Shown here: positions 49,229 to 58,868 of the stretch, one piece after another | Numbering within the stretch: the first letter of the stretch is position 1 | Layout of the letters: each line of letters starts with the position of its first letter | Position numbers and translations under genes: made by a program | NCBI GenBank assembly: GCA_022616275.1 | Contig: JAKEFB010000059.1 | Span: forward strand, 1-64,000 | Source of the DNA: Chloroflexota bacterium | Lineage (GTDB): Bacteria; Chloroflexota; Anaerolineae; Promineifilales; Promineifilaceae | Direction of reading: 5' to 3' | DNA length: 64,000 bases | The notes under the pieces: model-generated | The model's input: the letters and a program-made list of their open reading frames with translations, nothing else | Told to the model about the DNA's origin: nothing | Database searches by the model: none

Positions 49229-52200
49229 GCCTGGACGATAGCGCGGTGAATGGCGACGCCATCCAGGAAGGCCTGCCGGAGGGTGGCGTCGCTGATTCTG
49301 ACCGCCTGCTCCTGTAGCAGGCGGTGGGCCGCCTGGAGAATTTCTCCGGCCCGGCCGTCGTTGGCTGCCGCCAGCGCCCGGTAACAGGTCAAATAGACCC
49401 GGTATGGCTCGTCCACACCGTCCAGGGTGTTGTTTGCTAGGTAAGCCAGGATCTCCTCGACGTGGGCCAGCGCCTGGGCTGGCGCCAGGCTGGCCAGGGC
49501 CACGGCCGCCAGGCCGGCCAGGGGCTCGGTGGCCATGTTAGGCTGGTCCAGCTCGCGCCTGATTTTCAAGGCAGCCTGGTAGCTGACCGTCGCTTCCCCT
49601 GCCTGTCCCAGGCTCAACTGGGCGTGCCCCAAATAGTTGAGCGCTTCCGCCTCGACGTGGCGGGCGCCAATGGCCTGGCTGATTTGGACGGCCTGGTAGC
49701 AGGTGGCCATAGCCGTTTCGTCGTCGCCCAGGTAGTGAAACAACAGCCCCAGGTTGGCCAGCGCCAGGCTCTCCGGTTGTTGGTAGCCTAACTCCCGATA
49801 GCGGCCGACCGCCTGCTCGAAATAAGCCCGGGCCGCGGCCAGGTCGCCCTGATTGCGGGCGACAATGCCCAGGTTGCCCAGAACCATGCCTTCGCCGTGC
49901 CGGTCGCCAATTTCCTGCTTAATCCGCCGTGACTGCTCGAAGTAAGCCCGTGCGCCGCCATAGTCGCCCTGGTACATGGTCGCTACGCCCAGGTTGGTCA
50001 GCACGTCGCTCTCGTCCAGCCGGTTGCCGATGACCTGGCTCAGGCGCATGGCCTGTTCGTAGTAGCGCCGGGCGGCCGGGTAATCCCCCTGATTGCGGGC
50101 GATGATACCCAGGTTTTGTAGCGTGGCGCTTTCGCCTGGCCGGTCTTCCACCGCCCGGTACAGGTATAGCGCCTGCTCATTGTAGGCGGCCGCCTCGGTA
50201 TATTTGCCCTGGTGGCGGGCCAGACCGCCCAGGTTGCGCAGGCTGTCGGCTTCCACCCGGCCGTAGCCGCCCTGGTGAGCCAGGGCCAGGGCTTGCTCCA
50301 GGTGTATCTGGGCCGGCTCGTACTCACCCTGGCGCCAGAGGGCGCGCCCCCAAAACCAGTGGCCTACGGCCTGGTTATAGTCGTCGCCGCTGGCCTGACC
50401 CAGGCCAACTGCCTGCCTGGCGGCGGCAATCGTCGCCGCGTAATCGCCGGTGACGTCGGCGTAGTTGGCCAGACGTAGCGCCACCTCAGCCCGCCGGCCG
50501 CCGTCCAGGGCGTCCGCCAGGGCCGCCAGGTCGGCCAGGTCCTGCGCCTGGGCCTGGCGCTCGCCGCGCACGTCGTAGACCTTTTCCCGGCTCAATAACA
50601 AGTCGTAGCTGGCTTCCTGGTCGCCGGCCGGAGCCAGCTTGAGGGCCCGGCTGAAATAGGCGATCGCTTCGGCGTTGGCGAACTGGCGCGCCGCCCGCTC
50701 CCCGGCCCGCCGCAAGTAGACGGCCGCTTCGGCCGCTTCCCCGGCCAGCTCCAGGTGGTCGCCCATCTGGCCGGCGTACTCGTCTGCCCGCTCGCCGGCG
50801 CGCCGGCGCAGCCACTCGGCCACCTGGCCGTGGTAGACCCGCCGCAGCCGCTTCAGCACGCTCTCATAGGTGACGTCGCGCAAAATGGCGTGCTTAAAGG
50901 TGTAGGCCCGCGCCCCGGCCAGGCCCGCTTCGGCCTGGTCAAAGACGATCTCCCGGCTCTGCAGGGCCGCCAATCGTTGCCTGGCGCTATCCATGCCGGG
51001 TAGAGCATCAGCCGGGGCCGGGTCGCCTGGCGAGAGATAGGCCACGGCTTCGTCCCAGAAAACGCGCCCGACGACGGAGGCCCGCTGTAACGTCTCCCGC
51101 TCGGCCGGAGGCAGGGCATCCAGCCGGGCCTGCAACACGCCGGTCAGGGTGGGCGGGACCCGGATTTCGGCCAGCCGTTCCATGGCCACCTGCCACTGTT
51201 CTTCTCCTTTAACGATGACGCCGTCTTCCAGGAGCATTTTAATCAGCTCTTCGACGTAGAACGGGTTGCCTTCGGCCCCTTTGACGATTAGATCGCGCAG
51301 CTTGTCCGGGACCTGGTCCACCTGGCGCAGAATTTCCAGCACCAGGCGCTGGCTATCCTCCGGCGAGAGCCGCCTCAGCCGCAACTGCTGGTAAATAGAC
51401 TGCTCCACTCCCCAGTCCGGCCGCCGCTCGAACAGGGAGGGGCGAGCGGCGCAGAGGACTAACAGCCGCTGCGCCGGCGTGGCCAGGGCCAGTTGGTTGA
51501 GCACGTCTAGCGAGCTGTCGTCGGCCCAGTGAATGTCTTCCAATAAGATAACGGCCGGCGCAGCGGCGGCAACGGTCTTGAAGTACTCCACCAGGTAGAT
51601 CAGCGCCCGGTCGTATAGTTGCCGGGCATCGTCCACTACGCCCTGCAGGTAAGGGCTGTCACTAAAGTCCAAGCCGAGCAACTGGCCGATAAAATGGGCT
51701 TGCATTCGCGCCGTCGCCTCGTCTGCCGCGCGCCGGCTGAATACCTGGCCCAGGCACGCTTCCAGCTTTTGCCGGGCCAGAGCGGGCTGGTCGCCGGCCT
51801 GGATGTGGCAGCGAAAGGTACACAGGTCGCGAATGAGGGCGTAGGGCAGGTTTTGCATGTCCGGCTCGGCCCGGCCGACGAACCGTTCCGGCCGGCCCGG
51901 CCGCTGGGCCAGCCAGGCGTCGAACTCGCGCAGCAAGCGGGACTTGCCCACCCCGGCCTCGGCCACCAGGGTAATGACCTGGCGCTGGCCCTGTTCGGCG
52001 GCCGCCTGGTAGGCTTCCTGCAAAAATGCCAGCTCCGCCTGCCGGCCGATGAGCGGCGTGCCCAGGCCTTCAATGCCCCGGCCGGGGGCCTGGAAGGTGC
52101 GCGGCTTTTCCCGCTGCACCAGGTAGACCTGCACCGGCTGGGACTTGCCCTTGACCATGACCGGCTCCAGGGGTTGTAGATCGAACCCGCCCTGAACGTA

Positions 52201-52938
52201 GCGGTAGGTGTTGTGCGAAATGAGGATGCCGCCGGCCGGGGCGGCCTGTTCCATGCGCGCCGCCAGGTTAATGGCGTCGCCCATGGCCGTGTATTCCACG
52301 CGCATGTCCGTGCCCACCTCGCCGACGACGACCAGCCCGGTGTTAATGCCGACCCGGACGTTGAAGCCGCTAATCCCTCGTTGCCGTTCCAGGCGGGCGG
52401 CGAACCCTTTGGCCCCGGCCAGGATGTCCAGCGCGGCGCGGCAGGCGCGAATGGGATCGTCTTCGTGGGCCACCGGCGCGCCGAAGAAGGCCAGAATGGC
52501 GTCGCCCATCAGCCGGGCCAGGGTGCCTTCGTGGCGGTAGATCGGCTCAATGAGCACGTCAAAAACGTCGTCCATGATCTCCATAACCTCTTCCGGGTCC
52601 ATCGTCTCGGCCATGGCTGTCGAGCCTTTGACGTCGGAGAAGAGGATGGTCACCACCCGCCGTTCGGCTTCGACCCGGCCGTGGGAAGTCAGAAGCTTGT
52701 CGGCGTAGGCCTGGGGGACCAGCCGCTTGAGACGCTCGGCCAACGGGTCGGCCGGCGGGGGTGGAGGAGGCGGTGGTGGCGGCGCGCTACCGAGCCTGGA
52801 ACCGCACTTGGGGCAGAAGGCAAAGTCAAGCGGGGCCTGAAAGCCACATTGCTGGCAGCTTTGCTGGAGCGTCGTGCCACATTTGGGGCAAAAGGCAAAG
52901 TCGGGCGGGCAGGCGTAGTTACACTTTGGACAGTTCAT
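49192..52938 (-). CDS. zinc-ribbon, class III cyclase, AAA ATPase and TPR signalling protein
   Basis: The start at 52938 gives 1248 residues. Two zinc ribbons open the protein (Cys3/6/17/20 and Cys28/31/42/45), followed by a run of ten or more prolines, a class III cyclase domain (about 85-275; TILFSDVKGSTAMAE and LMGDAILAFFGAP), a STAND-type AAA ATPase with P-loop VAEAGVGKSRLL and ILLEDIHWADDSSLDVLNQL, and many TPR-like repeats (LGIIARNQGDYPAARRYYEQ and similar). This resembles LuxR/AfsR-related regulators with an attached cyclase. It may make cAMP under ATPase/TPR control; its partners are unknown. Confidence 0.9.
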   Translation of the reverse strand: MNCPKCNYACPPDFAFCPKCGTTLQQSCQQCGFQAPLDFAFCPKCGSRLGSAPPPPPPPPPPADPLAERLKRLVPQAYADKLLTSHGRVEAERRVVTILFSDVKGSTAMAETMDPEEVMEIMDDVFDVLIEPIYRHEGTLARLMGDAILAFFGAPVAHEDDPIRACRAALDILAGAKGFAARLERQRGISGFNVRVGINTGLVVVGEVGTDMRVEYTAMGDAINLAARMEQAAPAGGILISHNTYRYVQGGFDLQPLEPVMVKGKSQPVQVYLVQREKPRTFQAPGRGIEGLGTPLIGRQAELAFLQEAYQAAAEQGQRQVITLVAEAGVGKSRLLREFDAWLAQRPGRPERFVGRAEPDMQNLPYALIRDLCTFRCHIQAGDQPALARQKLEACLGQVFSRRAADEATARMQAHFIGQLLGLDFSDSPYLQGVVDDARQLYDRALIYLVEYFKTVAAAAPAVILLEDIHWADDSSLDVLNQLALATPAQRLLVLCAARPSLFERRPDWGVEQSIYQQLRLRRLSPEDSQRLVLEILRQVDQVPDKLRDLIVKGAEGNPFYVEELIKMLLEDGVIVKGEEQWQVAMERLAEIRVPPTLTGVLQARLDALPPAERETLQRASVVGRVFWDEAVAYLSPGDPAPADALPGMDSARQRLAALQSREIVFDQAEAGLAGARAYTFKHAILRDVTYESVLKRLRRVYHGQVAEWLRRRAGERADEYAGQMGDHLELAGEAAEAAVYLRRAGERAARQFANAEAIAYFSRALKLAPAGDQEASYDLLLSREKVYDVRGERQAQAQDLADLAALADALDGGRRAEVALRLANYADVTGDYAATIAAARQAVGLGQASGDDYNQAVGHWFWGRALWRQGEYEPAQIHLEQALALAHQGGYGRVEADSLRNLGGLARHQGKYTEAAAYNEQALYLYRAVEDRPGESATLQNLGIIARNQGDYPAARRYYEQAMRLSQVIGNRLDESDVLTNLGVATMYQGDYGGARAYFEQSRRIKQEIGDRHGEGMVLGNLGIVARNQGDLAAARAYFEQAVGRYRELGYQQPESLALANLGLLFHYLGDDETAMATCYQAVQISQAIGARHVEAEALNYLGHAQLSLGQAGEATVSYQAALKIRRELDQPNMATEPLAGLAAVALASLAPAQALAHVEEILAYLANNTLDGVDEPYRVYLTCYRALAAANDGRAGEILQAAHRLLQEQAVRISDATLRQAFLDGVAIHRAIVQAYSTTSINSYHS

Positions 52939-53109
52939 GGCTGGGTTCAATTGTAGCTTATGATTCTGAATTAGGGGTACAATCCGGCCGCGTGTAAGAT
53001 CCAGGAAGAGATCAAATAAAACCGGCGTGGTTTGGGCGATTATTTTACAAGCTGCCCTGATTTGGTATGATGTAGGCGTAAGCATATCATGACGAGAAGG
53101 TGATGAAGA

Positions 53110-53535
53110 ATGACGTTATATACTGTCGCCTTACCAGAATCACTTTACCGCAGGCTGCAAAAGCAAGCTGATGCGGAACGTCGCTCAGTAGATGAAATCA
53201 TCCAACAGGTATTAACGCGCCAATTGCCTCCAACTGTACCTGTTGAAGATGATTTGCCCCCCTTATTACGGGAGGAATTACTGGCAATGGAGCACCTATC
53301 CGATGCAGCTTTGTTATTGTTGGCACGAAGTACTTTGACGAAAGAGCAGCTGGATGAAATGGACCGCCTGCGGGGAATTGCGGCGGAACGCCGACCGACA
53401 GCGGAGGAACAAGAACGGCAGCAAGCATTGTTAAGAGAGTACGATGAAACAATCTTGCGGCGCGCCCACGCGGCAATGTTGCTCAGCAGTCGAGGATATG
53501 ATATGTCTGATCCGGCCGTATTGAAGCAACCGTGA
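53110..53535 (+). CDS. ribbon-helix-helix-like protein paired with an HNH nuclease
   Basis: The 141-residue protein opens with a short strand and two helices (LYTVALPESLYRRLQKQADA, then ERRSVDEIIQQVLTRQLP), a layout like ribbon-helix-helix DNA-binding antitoxins. The rest is helical and charged (LTKEQLDEMDRLRGIAAERR) and is not recognised. The stop overlaps the next gene's GTG start by four bases (GTGA), so the two proteins are made together. GC content is lower than in neighbouring genes. An antitoxin role is an inference only. Confidence 0.65.
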   Translation: MTLYTVALPESLYRRLQKQADAERRSVDEIIQQVLTRQLPPTVPVEDDLPPLLREELLAMEHLSDAALLLLARSTLTKEQLDEMDRLRGIAAERRPTAEEQERQQALLREYDETILRRAHAAMLLSSRGYDMSDPAVLKQP

Positions 53536-53957
53536 GCAAAACAAGAATCTCGAAAGAGCTGCGTGACAGAGTAGCCAAGTCAGCCAAATATCGTTGTGGT
53601 TACTGCCAGACTCAAGAAATAGTTATTGGTATGCCATTGGTGGTTGACCACATCATACCAGAGAAAGCCGGAGGAAGATCTGAAGAAAGTAATTTATGGT
53701 CGGCCTGCCGCCGTTGCAATGAGTATAAAGGAGACCAAACCACTGCCATAGACCCAGAAACAGGCCAGGAGGTACCGCTATTTAATCCTCGCACCCAAGC
53801 ATGGTCAGACCATTTTTTCTGGGATGATAATGGTACTTTGATTGTTGGACTGACCCCAATTGGTCGCGCCACTGTAGTAGCTCTTAATTTGAATAATGAA
53901 TACGCCGTTCGCTCACGCCGCCGTTGGGTGAGCGTGGGCTGGCATCCGCCACAGTAA
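53532..53957 (+). CDS. HNH endonuclease
   Basis: The 141-residue product contains a full HNH core: CGYCQTQEIVIGMPLVVDHI (first His), IPEKAGGRSEESNLWSACRR (Asn), CNEYKGDQT, with CxxC pairs (CGYC, CRRC) for structural zinc. The C-terminal part (GTLIVGLTPIGRATVVALNL) is typical of small stand-alone HNH proteins. It starts on a GTG overlapping the upstream stop. Small HNH proteins are found in restriction, mobile-element and toxin contexts; here no methylase or integrase is near. Confidence 0.88.
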   Translation: MSKTRISKELRDRVAKSAKYRCGYCQTQEIVIGMPLVVDHIIPEKAGGRSEESNLWSACRRCNEYKGDQTTAIDPETGQEVPLFNPRTQAWSDHFFWDDNGTLIVGLTPIGRATVVALNLNNEYAVRSRRRWVSVGWHPPQ

Positions 53958-54083
53958 GATCCTCGGCGCTCACCTCTTGGAAATAAAGGAAAGCGGGTAT
54001 AATTATCTAAGGGGTAGTACTAGAGTCCAGGATAAGCAGCGGTCGGAATCCTGGATGCCGGTTTGCGGTGGCAGCGGTGGTGA

Positions 54084-57000
54084 ATGGACCCAAAAAAAGT
54101 TGTTGGCGGCCGGTTTGAAATTGAGGACCCTGACCGGGAACTATTGGGCCAGGGTGGTATTGGCATTGTCTACCGGGGTCTGGACTGCCAGACGAACCAG
54201 ACGGTGGCCATTAAGGTGCTTAAGCCCCACCTGGTGACCAGCCAGCCGGACCTGGTGGCCCGCTTTATTCGTGAGGGGGAAGCCCTGCGCCAGCTCAACC
54301 ACCCCAGTATCGTCAAGATGATTGCTGCCATCCAGGAGGAGGAGCAGTACTACCTGGTCATGGAATACGTCGGTGGCGGCTCGCTGGCCGAGCTGCTGAA
54401 AAGGGAAGTTACCCTGCCCATTCCCCAGGTGGTGGAGATCGCCCTCGACCTGGCCGACGCCCTGACCCGCGCCCACCGGTTGGGTATCATTCACCGCGAT
54501 CTCAAGCCGGCCAACGTCTTGCTGGCCGAGGACGGCACGCCCCGGCTGACGGATTTTGGCGCGGCCCGGCTGCAGGATGGCGCCCGCCTGACCCAATTCG
54601 GAACGGTGTTGGGGACGCGCGATTACCTGAGCCCGGAGGTTTGTAGCGGGAGACAGTTGGACGAGCGGGCCGACATTTGGGCCCTGGGCGTCATGATCTA
54701 CGAGATGCTGACCGGAGGGCGGCCGTTTAGCGGGCTATCGCTGCAGGCCGTGCTCCAGGCCATTCTCTACGAGCCGACGCCGGACCCGGCCCGCTTCCGG
54801 CCGGACGTGCCCGACGCCCTGGCCGACCTGGTCTACCGGATGCTGACTAAAGACCCCCAGGAACGTATTCCCAGCGCCCGCCTGGTGGGGGCCGAATTGG
54901 AGGCTTTGCTCAAGGGGTGGGATACGCCCTCCCGCCCGGCGCACCGGCCGATTATCCCCTACCCGGAGGAGCGCTTTGCCACGCCAACTTCTTCTCAAGT
55001 GGGCGTGCGCCACCATAACCTGCCGGCCCAGACCACGCCGTTTGTAGGGCGCACCCGTGAGCTGGCCGAGCTGGACCGGCTGCTGAACGACCCGGGCGGA
55101 CGGCTGGTCACTATTCTTGGCCCTGGCGGCATGGGCAAAACGCGGCTGGCCCTCCAGGCGGCCGAGGAACAACTGGAACGTTTTGACCACGGCGTTTACT
55201 TTGTACCCCTGGCGTCCCTCCAGGCTGGCGCCGGCCTGGCCCCGGCGGTGGCCGAGGCCCTGGACTTTGCCTTCAGCCAGGAGGGCGGCCCGGCCTGGCA
55301 ACAGTTGCTCGATTATCTGCGCGAAAAACAGTTGCTCCTGATCCTGGATAACTTTGAGCACCTGCTGGAAAGCGCCGGGGTGGTGAGCGAATTGCTACAA
55401 ACGGCGCCTCATGTTAAGTTGTTGGTCACCTCCCGCATCCGGCTTAACGTCCAGGGCGAGCAACTGTACCAACTGGACGGGTTAAGTTTCCCCCAGGATT
55501 CGGCCCAGATGCGCTGGGAGACGGCCGAGGATGGCCTGGCCTACAACGCGGTCGAGTTATTTGTCCAGAGCGCCCGGCGGGTTCGCCCCACCTTTAACCT
55601 GGCGGACGACAACTGGCCGGATGTGGCCCGCATTTGCCGGCTGGTAGAAGGAGTCCCGTTGGGCGTCATCCTGGCTGCCGGCTGGGTGGAAGTGCTGTCG
55701 CCGGCCGAAGTAGCCGACGAGATTAACCAGGGGCTGGACTTCCTGGCTACGGAACTGCAGGACGTGCCGGAACGGCAGCGCAGCATGCGGGCGGTTCTTG
55801 ATTACTCCTGGAATTTACTCAATGAACGCGAACAACACCTCTTTTCTCGCCTGGCGGTTTTTCGGGGCGGCTTTACCCGGGAAGCGGCCCAGGCGGTCAC
55901 CGGCGTGTCACTGCGGGAATTGATGGCCCTGGTCAATAAGTCGCTGCTCCAGCGCAGCCCTACCGGCCGGTACGAGGTCCACGAATTACTGCGCCAGTAC
56001 GCGGCCGAAAAACTGGAGCAACTATCCACGGCCGTCACGGCGCACGACCGGCACAGCGCCTACTTTTGCGAGCTGCTGAAACGGTTGCGGCCTGAGTTGC
56101 GCGATGGTCGCCAGGTAGCGGCCCTGGCCCAACTCGACCTCGAGGCTGAGAATTGCCGGGCAGCCTGGTTTTGGGCCGTTTTGCAACAGGAGGTGGACCG
56201 CTTGATTGGGGCGGCGAGCAGCCTGAGCCTGTTTTACGAGTATCACAATCGCTACGAGGATGGGCTGGCCGTTTCTAAAACGGCCAGCAGCCGGCTGGCC
56301 ACGCCGACCTCGGCCGTGGCCCAGGCGCTACGGGGCAAGGTGCTGGTCTGGCAGGCGTTTTTTAATCGCCGGCTGGGACAGGGTGAGGCAGCCAGAGAAT
56401 GCCTGGCCCAGGCCCAGCCGTTGTTAGACGCAGCCGAAGCAGCCGGCCAGGAAGTGCGCTGGGACCGGACATTTCTGCTGGCGGAGTTGGGGCGGAACCT
56501 CCAGGCAGTTGACCGGCAACGGGCGCTGCACTATTTTGCCGAAAGCCTGTCTCTGGCCGAGTCTATCGGCGACGATTGGGAAATAGCCAACTCCCTCATC
56601 TATCTCGGGCGGGCAGCGATTGACGTGGGCGATTACGATCAGGCGCGCCAGCAGCTCGAAAGAAGCCAGAGTCTGTTCCAGGGGTTGGGCGATCCCAGAG
56701 GGATGGCCAGAACGTTGAATGGCCTGGGGGTGATTGCCCTCATTCAAGGGCGCATAGAAGAAGCTGAGCGGCTGCTGCGGCAAAGCTTTACGCTGTCCCA
56801 GGAACTTGGCGATAAAACGGCTATTGCCAGCCGCCTGTTTAATCTGGGGACGGCCATTATCCTGGAGGGCCGCTTTATCGAGGCCCACGAGATGTTTGAA
56901 GAGAGTATTGACATTTACCGGGAGTTGGGCATCCGGGAGGGCCTGGCCCTGTCCACCGCCTGTCTCGTCGTCGTCGAGACGCACATGGGCCGTTACGACG

Positions 57001-57578
57001 AAGGCAGCGCCTTAGGTCGAAAAGGGCTGGCCCTTTCCCGGGAAATTAACTCACCCCGGGGCATCAGCCTGTGCTTGCTTGCGCTTAGCGCCGGGCCCCT
57101 GTGCCGGGGAGCATACCTGGAGGCGCGCGAGCTGTTGCTGGAGGGCATTGACATTTACCGGCACACAGACGTGCAAAATGAGTTTGGCATCGCCCTGGCC
57201 TGTCTGGGAGAAACGTATCACCGGTTGGGCGAACTGGCCGAGGCGCGGCCGTACCTGGCCGAGGCCATACAGGTCAGCATCAATATCCGCAGTTTCTGGC
57301 CCCTGACCTTTGCGGTGGCCGCGGCCGCCTCATTTGCCGCCAGCTCAGGCGACCCGGAACGGGCAGTCGAGCTGTATGCCCTGGCGTCGCGCCACCCTCT
57401 GGTGCAGCATTCCCAGGTTATGGCCGAGATGTTCGGCCGTCACGTTGCCGAACAGTCTGCCCATCTGCCCCCCGAACTGGTGGCCGCCGCCCAAACGCGC
57501 GGCCGGGCTCGCAGTTGGTGGATGACCGCGGCCGAATTGGCGGCCGAGTTGGCTCAGGACTCTGCTAGAGACCGGTAA
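54084..57578 (+). CDS. Ser/Thr protein kinase fused to NB-ARC-like ATPase and TPRs
   Basis: The 1164-residue protein has a Hanks-type kinase at 1-275 (GQGGIGIVYRG loop, Lys44 in VAIK, Asp139 in HRDLKPAN, Asp157 in DFGAARL), a linker, a STAND ATPase at about 318-620 (VGRTRELAELDR, P-loop GPGGMGKTR with Lys352, LLILDNFEHLLESAG), and TPR-like repeats to about 1130 (ARTLNGLGVIALIQGRIEEA). The start ATG is weakly supported (GGTGGTG upstream). With the zinc-ribbon cyclase gene 1 kb away, this makes two large STAND proteins with different enzymatic heads. A membrane segment is absent, so both are cytoplasmic. Confidence 0.92.
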   Translation: MDPKKVVGGRFEIEDPDRELLGQGGIGIVYRGLDCQTNQTVAIKVLKPHLVTSQPDLVARFIREGEALRQLNHPSIVKMIAAIQEEEQYYLVMEYVGGGSLAELLKREVTLPIPQVVEIALDLADALTRAHRLGIIHRDLKPANVLLAEDGTPRLTDFGAARLQDGARLTQFGTVLGTRDYLSPEVCSGRQLDERADIWALGVMIYEMLTGGRPFSGLSLQAVLQAILYEPTPDPARFRPDVPDALADLVYRMLTKDPQERIPSARLVGAELEALLKGWDTPSRPAHRPIIPYPEERFATPTSSQVGVRHHNLPAQTTPFVGRTRELAELDRLLNDPGGRLVTILGPGGMGKTRLALQAAEEQLERFDHGVYFVPLASLQAGAGLAPAVAEALDFAFSQEGGPAWQQLLDYLREKQLLLILDNFEHLLESAGVVSELLQTAPHVKLLVTSRIRLNVQGEQLYQLDGLSFPQDSAQMRWETAEDGLAYNAVELFVQSARRVRPTFNLADDNWPDVARICRLVEGVPLGVILAAGWVEVLSPAEVADEINQGLDFLATELQDVPERQRSMRAVLDYSWNLLNEREQHLFSRLAVFRGGFTREAAQAVTGVSLRELMALVNKSLLQRSPTGRYEVHELLRQYAAEKLEQLSTAVTAHDRHSAYFCELLKRLRPELRDGRQVAALAQLDLEAENCRAAWFWAVLQQEVDRLIGAASSLSLFYEYHNRYEDGLAVSKTASSRLATPTSAVAQALRGKVLVWQAFFNRRLGQGEAARECLAQAQPLLDAAEAAGQEVRWDRTFLLAELGRNLQAVDRQRALHYFAESLSLAESIGDDWEIANSLIYLGRAAIDVGDYDQARQQLERSQSLFQGLGDPRGMARTLNGLGVIALIQGRIEEAERLLRQSFTLSQELGDKTAIASRLFNLGTAIILEGRFIEAHEMFEESIDIYRELGIREGLALSTACLVVVETHMGRYDEGSALGRKGLALSREINSPRGISLCLLALSAGPLCRGAYLEARELLLEGIDIYRHTDVQNEFGIALACLGETYHRLGELAEARPYLAEAIQVSINIRSFWPLTFAVAAAASFAASSGDPERAVELYALASRHPLVQHSQVMAEMFGRHVAEQSAHLPPELVAAAQTRGRARSWWMTAAELAAELAQDSARDR

Positions 57579-57597
57579 CAGTTCTTCGCATCTTCCT

Positions 57598-57633
57598 AAC
57601 CTCCCGGAGGGTCAGACCCTCCGGGAGGTTTTG
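57598..57633 (+). terminator. hairpin terminator of the kinase-STAND gene
   Basis: Perfect 14-base arms (AACCTCCCGGAGGG / CCCTCCGGGAGGTT) with a TCAGA loop are followed by TTTG, 20 bases after the stop. The arm core matches the palindrome in the 51-base tandem repeats at 23933-24052. Confidence 0.7.
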
Positions 57634-57762
57634 CTACGGCCGGTGTGACCAACATATATCCCTCATTTGTATCTGGGACACATAGTTTTGGAGAAGTATG
57701 CTGGCTATTGTAGGGTGGGCTTTTCGCCCTTGGACTTCAGTTTTACCAATAGGAGGTAAACG

Positions 57763-58272
57763 ATGCATCTAGAAACACTTCACGACCTGTTTGTCGAACA
57801 ACTTCAAGACCTTCATAGCGCCGAAAACCAGCTTGTCGAGGCCTTGCCGAAAATGGCCAGGGCCGCGTCCAACGACGAGCTGAAGCGGGCTTTTGAAGAC
57901 CACCTCAGACAGACCCGGACCCACGTCCAGCGGTTGGAGCAAATCTTCGACGACCTGGGCCTCAGCCACAACGGCAAGAAATGCAAGGGGATGGAGGGCC
58001 TGCTCAAAGAAGGCAACGAAATGATCGAGCACGAAGCCGCGCCTGAGGTCAAGGACGCCGGGCTGATTGCAGCAGCGCAGCGGGTAGAGCATTACGAGAT
58101 TTCCGCCTATGGGACGGTGCGGACGTACGCCGACCAACTGCGATATGACGAGACGGCCGACACGCTCCAAACTACCCTGGACGAAGAGGGAGAAACCGAC
58201 AAGAAACTGACCAAAATAGCCACCGGTATAGGCATCTCTGGGATGGGAATTAACGTCAAAGCCGAAATGTAA
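57763..58272 (+). CDS. DUF892 (YciE/YciF-like) ferritin-like protein
   Basis: The 169-residue protein starts behind an excellent AGGAGG site and matches DUF892: LHDLFVEQLQDLHSAENQLV, EALPKMARAASNDELKRAFE, CKGMEGLLKEGNEMIEHEA and AAQRVEHYEISAYGTVRTYA. The fold is a four-helix bundle with Glu/His residues that can bind two iron atoms; related Salmonella proteins bind metal and act in stress. It is monocistronic, with a hairpin after the stop. Confidence 0.9.
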   Translation: MHLETLHDLFVEQLQDLHSAENQLVEALPKMARAASNDELKRAFEDHLRQTRTHVQRLEQIFDDLGLSHNGKKCKGMEGLLKEGNEMIEHEAAPEVKDAGLIAAAQRVEHYEISAYGTVRTYADQLRYDETADTLQTTLDEEGETDKKLTKIATGIGISGMGINVKAEM

Positions 58273-58286
58273 CTTTCTCCAAAAAC

Positions 58287-58319
58287 AAACCCCGTAGGTC
58301 TCGAAGACCTACGGGGTTT
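58287..58319. terminator. perfect hairpin after the DUF892 gene
   Basis: Arms AAACCCCGTAGGTCT and AGACCTACGGGGTTT are perfect 15-mers with a CGA loop. It lies 14 bases after the DUF892 stop and 15 bases before the end of the convergent gene. Arm ends match the CCCCGCAGG family. Confidence 0.65.
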
Positions 58320-58334
58320 AATCAGGGTGGCGAC

Positions 58335-58868
58335 TCAGGGGAGCCGAACGCTAATGCCGGAATTGGGACCGGCGGGGATACCCAGTTCCGGTACCTCACC
58401 AGGATGGCTGCGTAAGTCCTCCAGCAATTCAACAGGGTCAATGGTTGTCTCTATCAGGGCCTCCGATTCCGGCCGGGGGGTATCCACCGGCTTGGCCCGG
58501 TAGACGACCAGTTCCTCAACCCCTTCCTCAATCGCCCGGCGGCAGAGGGCGCGAATGTAGTAGCGGTTAAACTCGCTTTCGGCCAGGGTCTGGCCGGCCG
58601 TAACGGGGACAGTTACGACGGTGTAGCCTCCTTTGGGGTTGCGCCGGTCCATCGTCCGGCCAATTCGCCGCTGGCTGTTCAACTGCTCGGCCAGCCATTC
58701 TACATCACCCGTTTCCATCGCTTCACGCAGCAGGTTGGGGTAGTCCCGTACACCTTGCCCGCTCAGCACCGGGCTGATGTGCAACTGGTTGCGGGCACTA
58801 TCGTACTCCAGCTCTTCCACCATCAATTGCCGGGTACGTTCGTCCAAATCATATAAACGCAGTGACAT
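58335..58868 (-). CDS. hypothetical protein
   Basis: This 177-residue protein is not recognised. Notable segments are LDERTRQLMVEELEYDSARN, QLHISPVLSGQGVRDYPNLL and GGYTVVTVPVTAGQTLAESE, suggesting a mixed alpha/beta soluble fold with no signal peptide or membrane helix. A weak GGAGATG site precedes the ATG. It is convergent with the DUF892 gene. The family may occur across distant bacteria, but I cannot name one. Confidence 0.6.
   Translation of the reverse strand: MSLRLYDLDERTRQLMVEELEYDSARNQLHISPVLSGQGVRDYPNLLREAMETGDVEWLAEQLNSQRRIGRTMDRRNPKGGYTVVTVPVTAGQTLAESEFNRYYIRALCRRAIEEGVEELVVYRAKPVDTPRPESEALIETTIDPVELLEDLRSHPGEVPELGIPAGPNSGISVRLP

Noticed and set aside
49192-53085. Upstream ATG at 53085 as the start of the cyclase-STAND gene
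   Set aside because: The 49 extra residues show no conserved features; the zinc-ribbon methionine at 52938 is the natural start.
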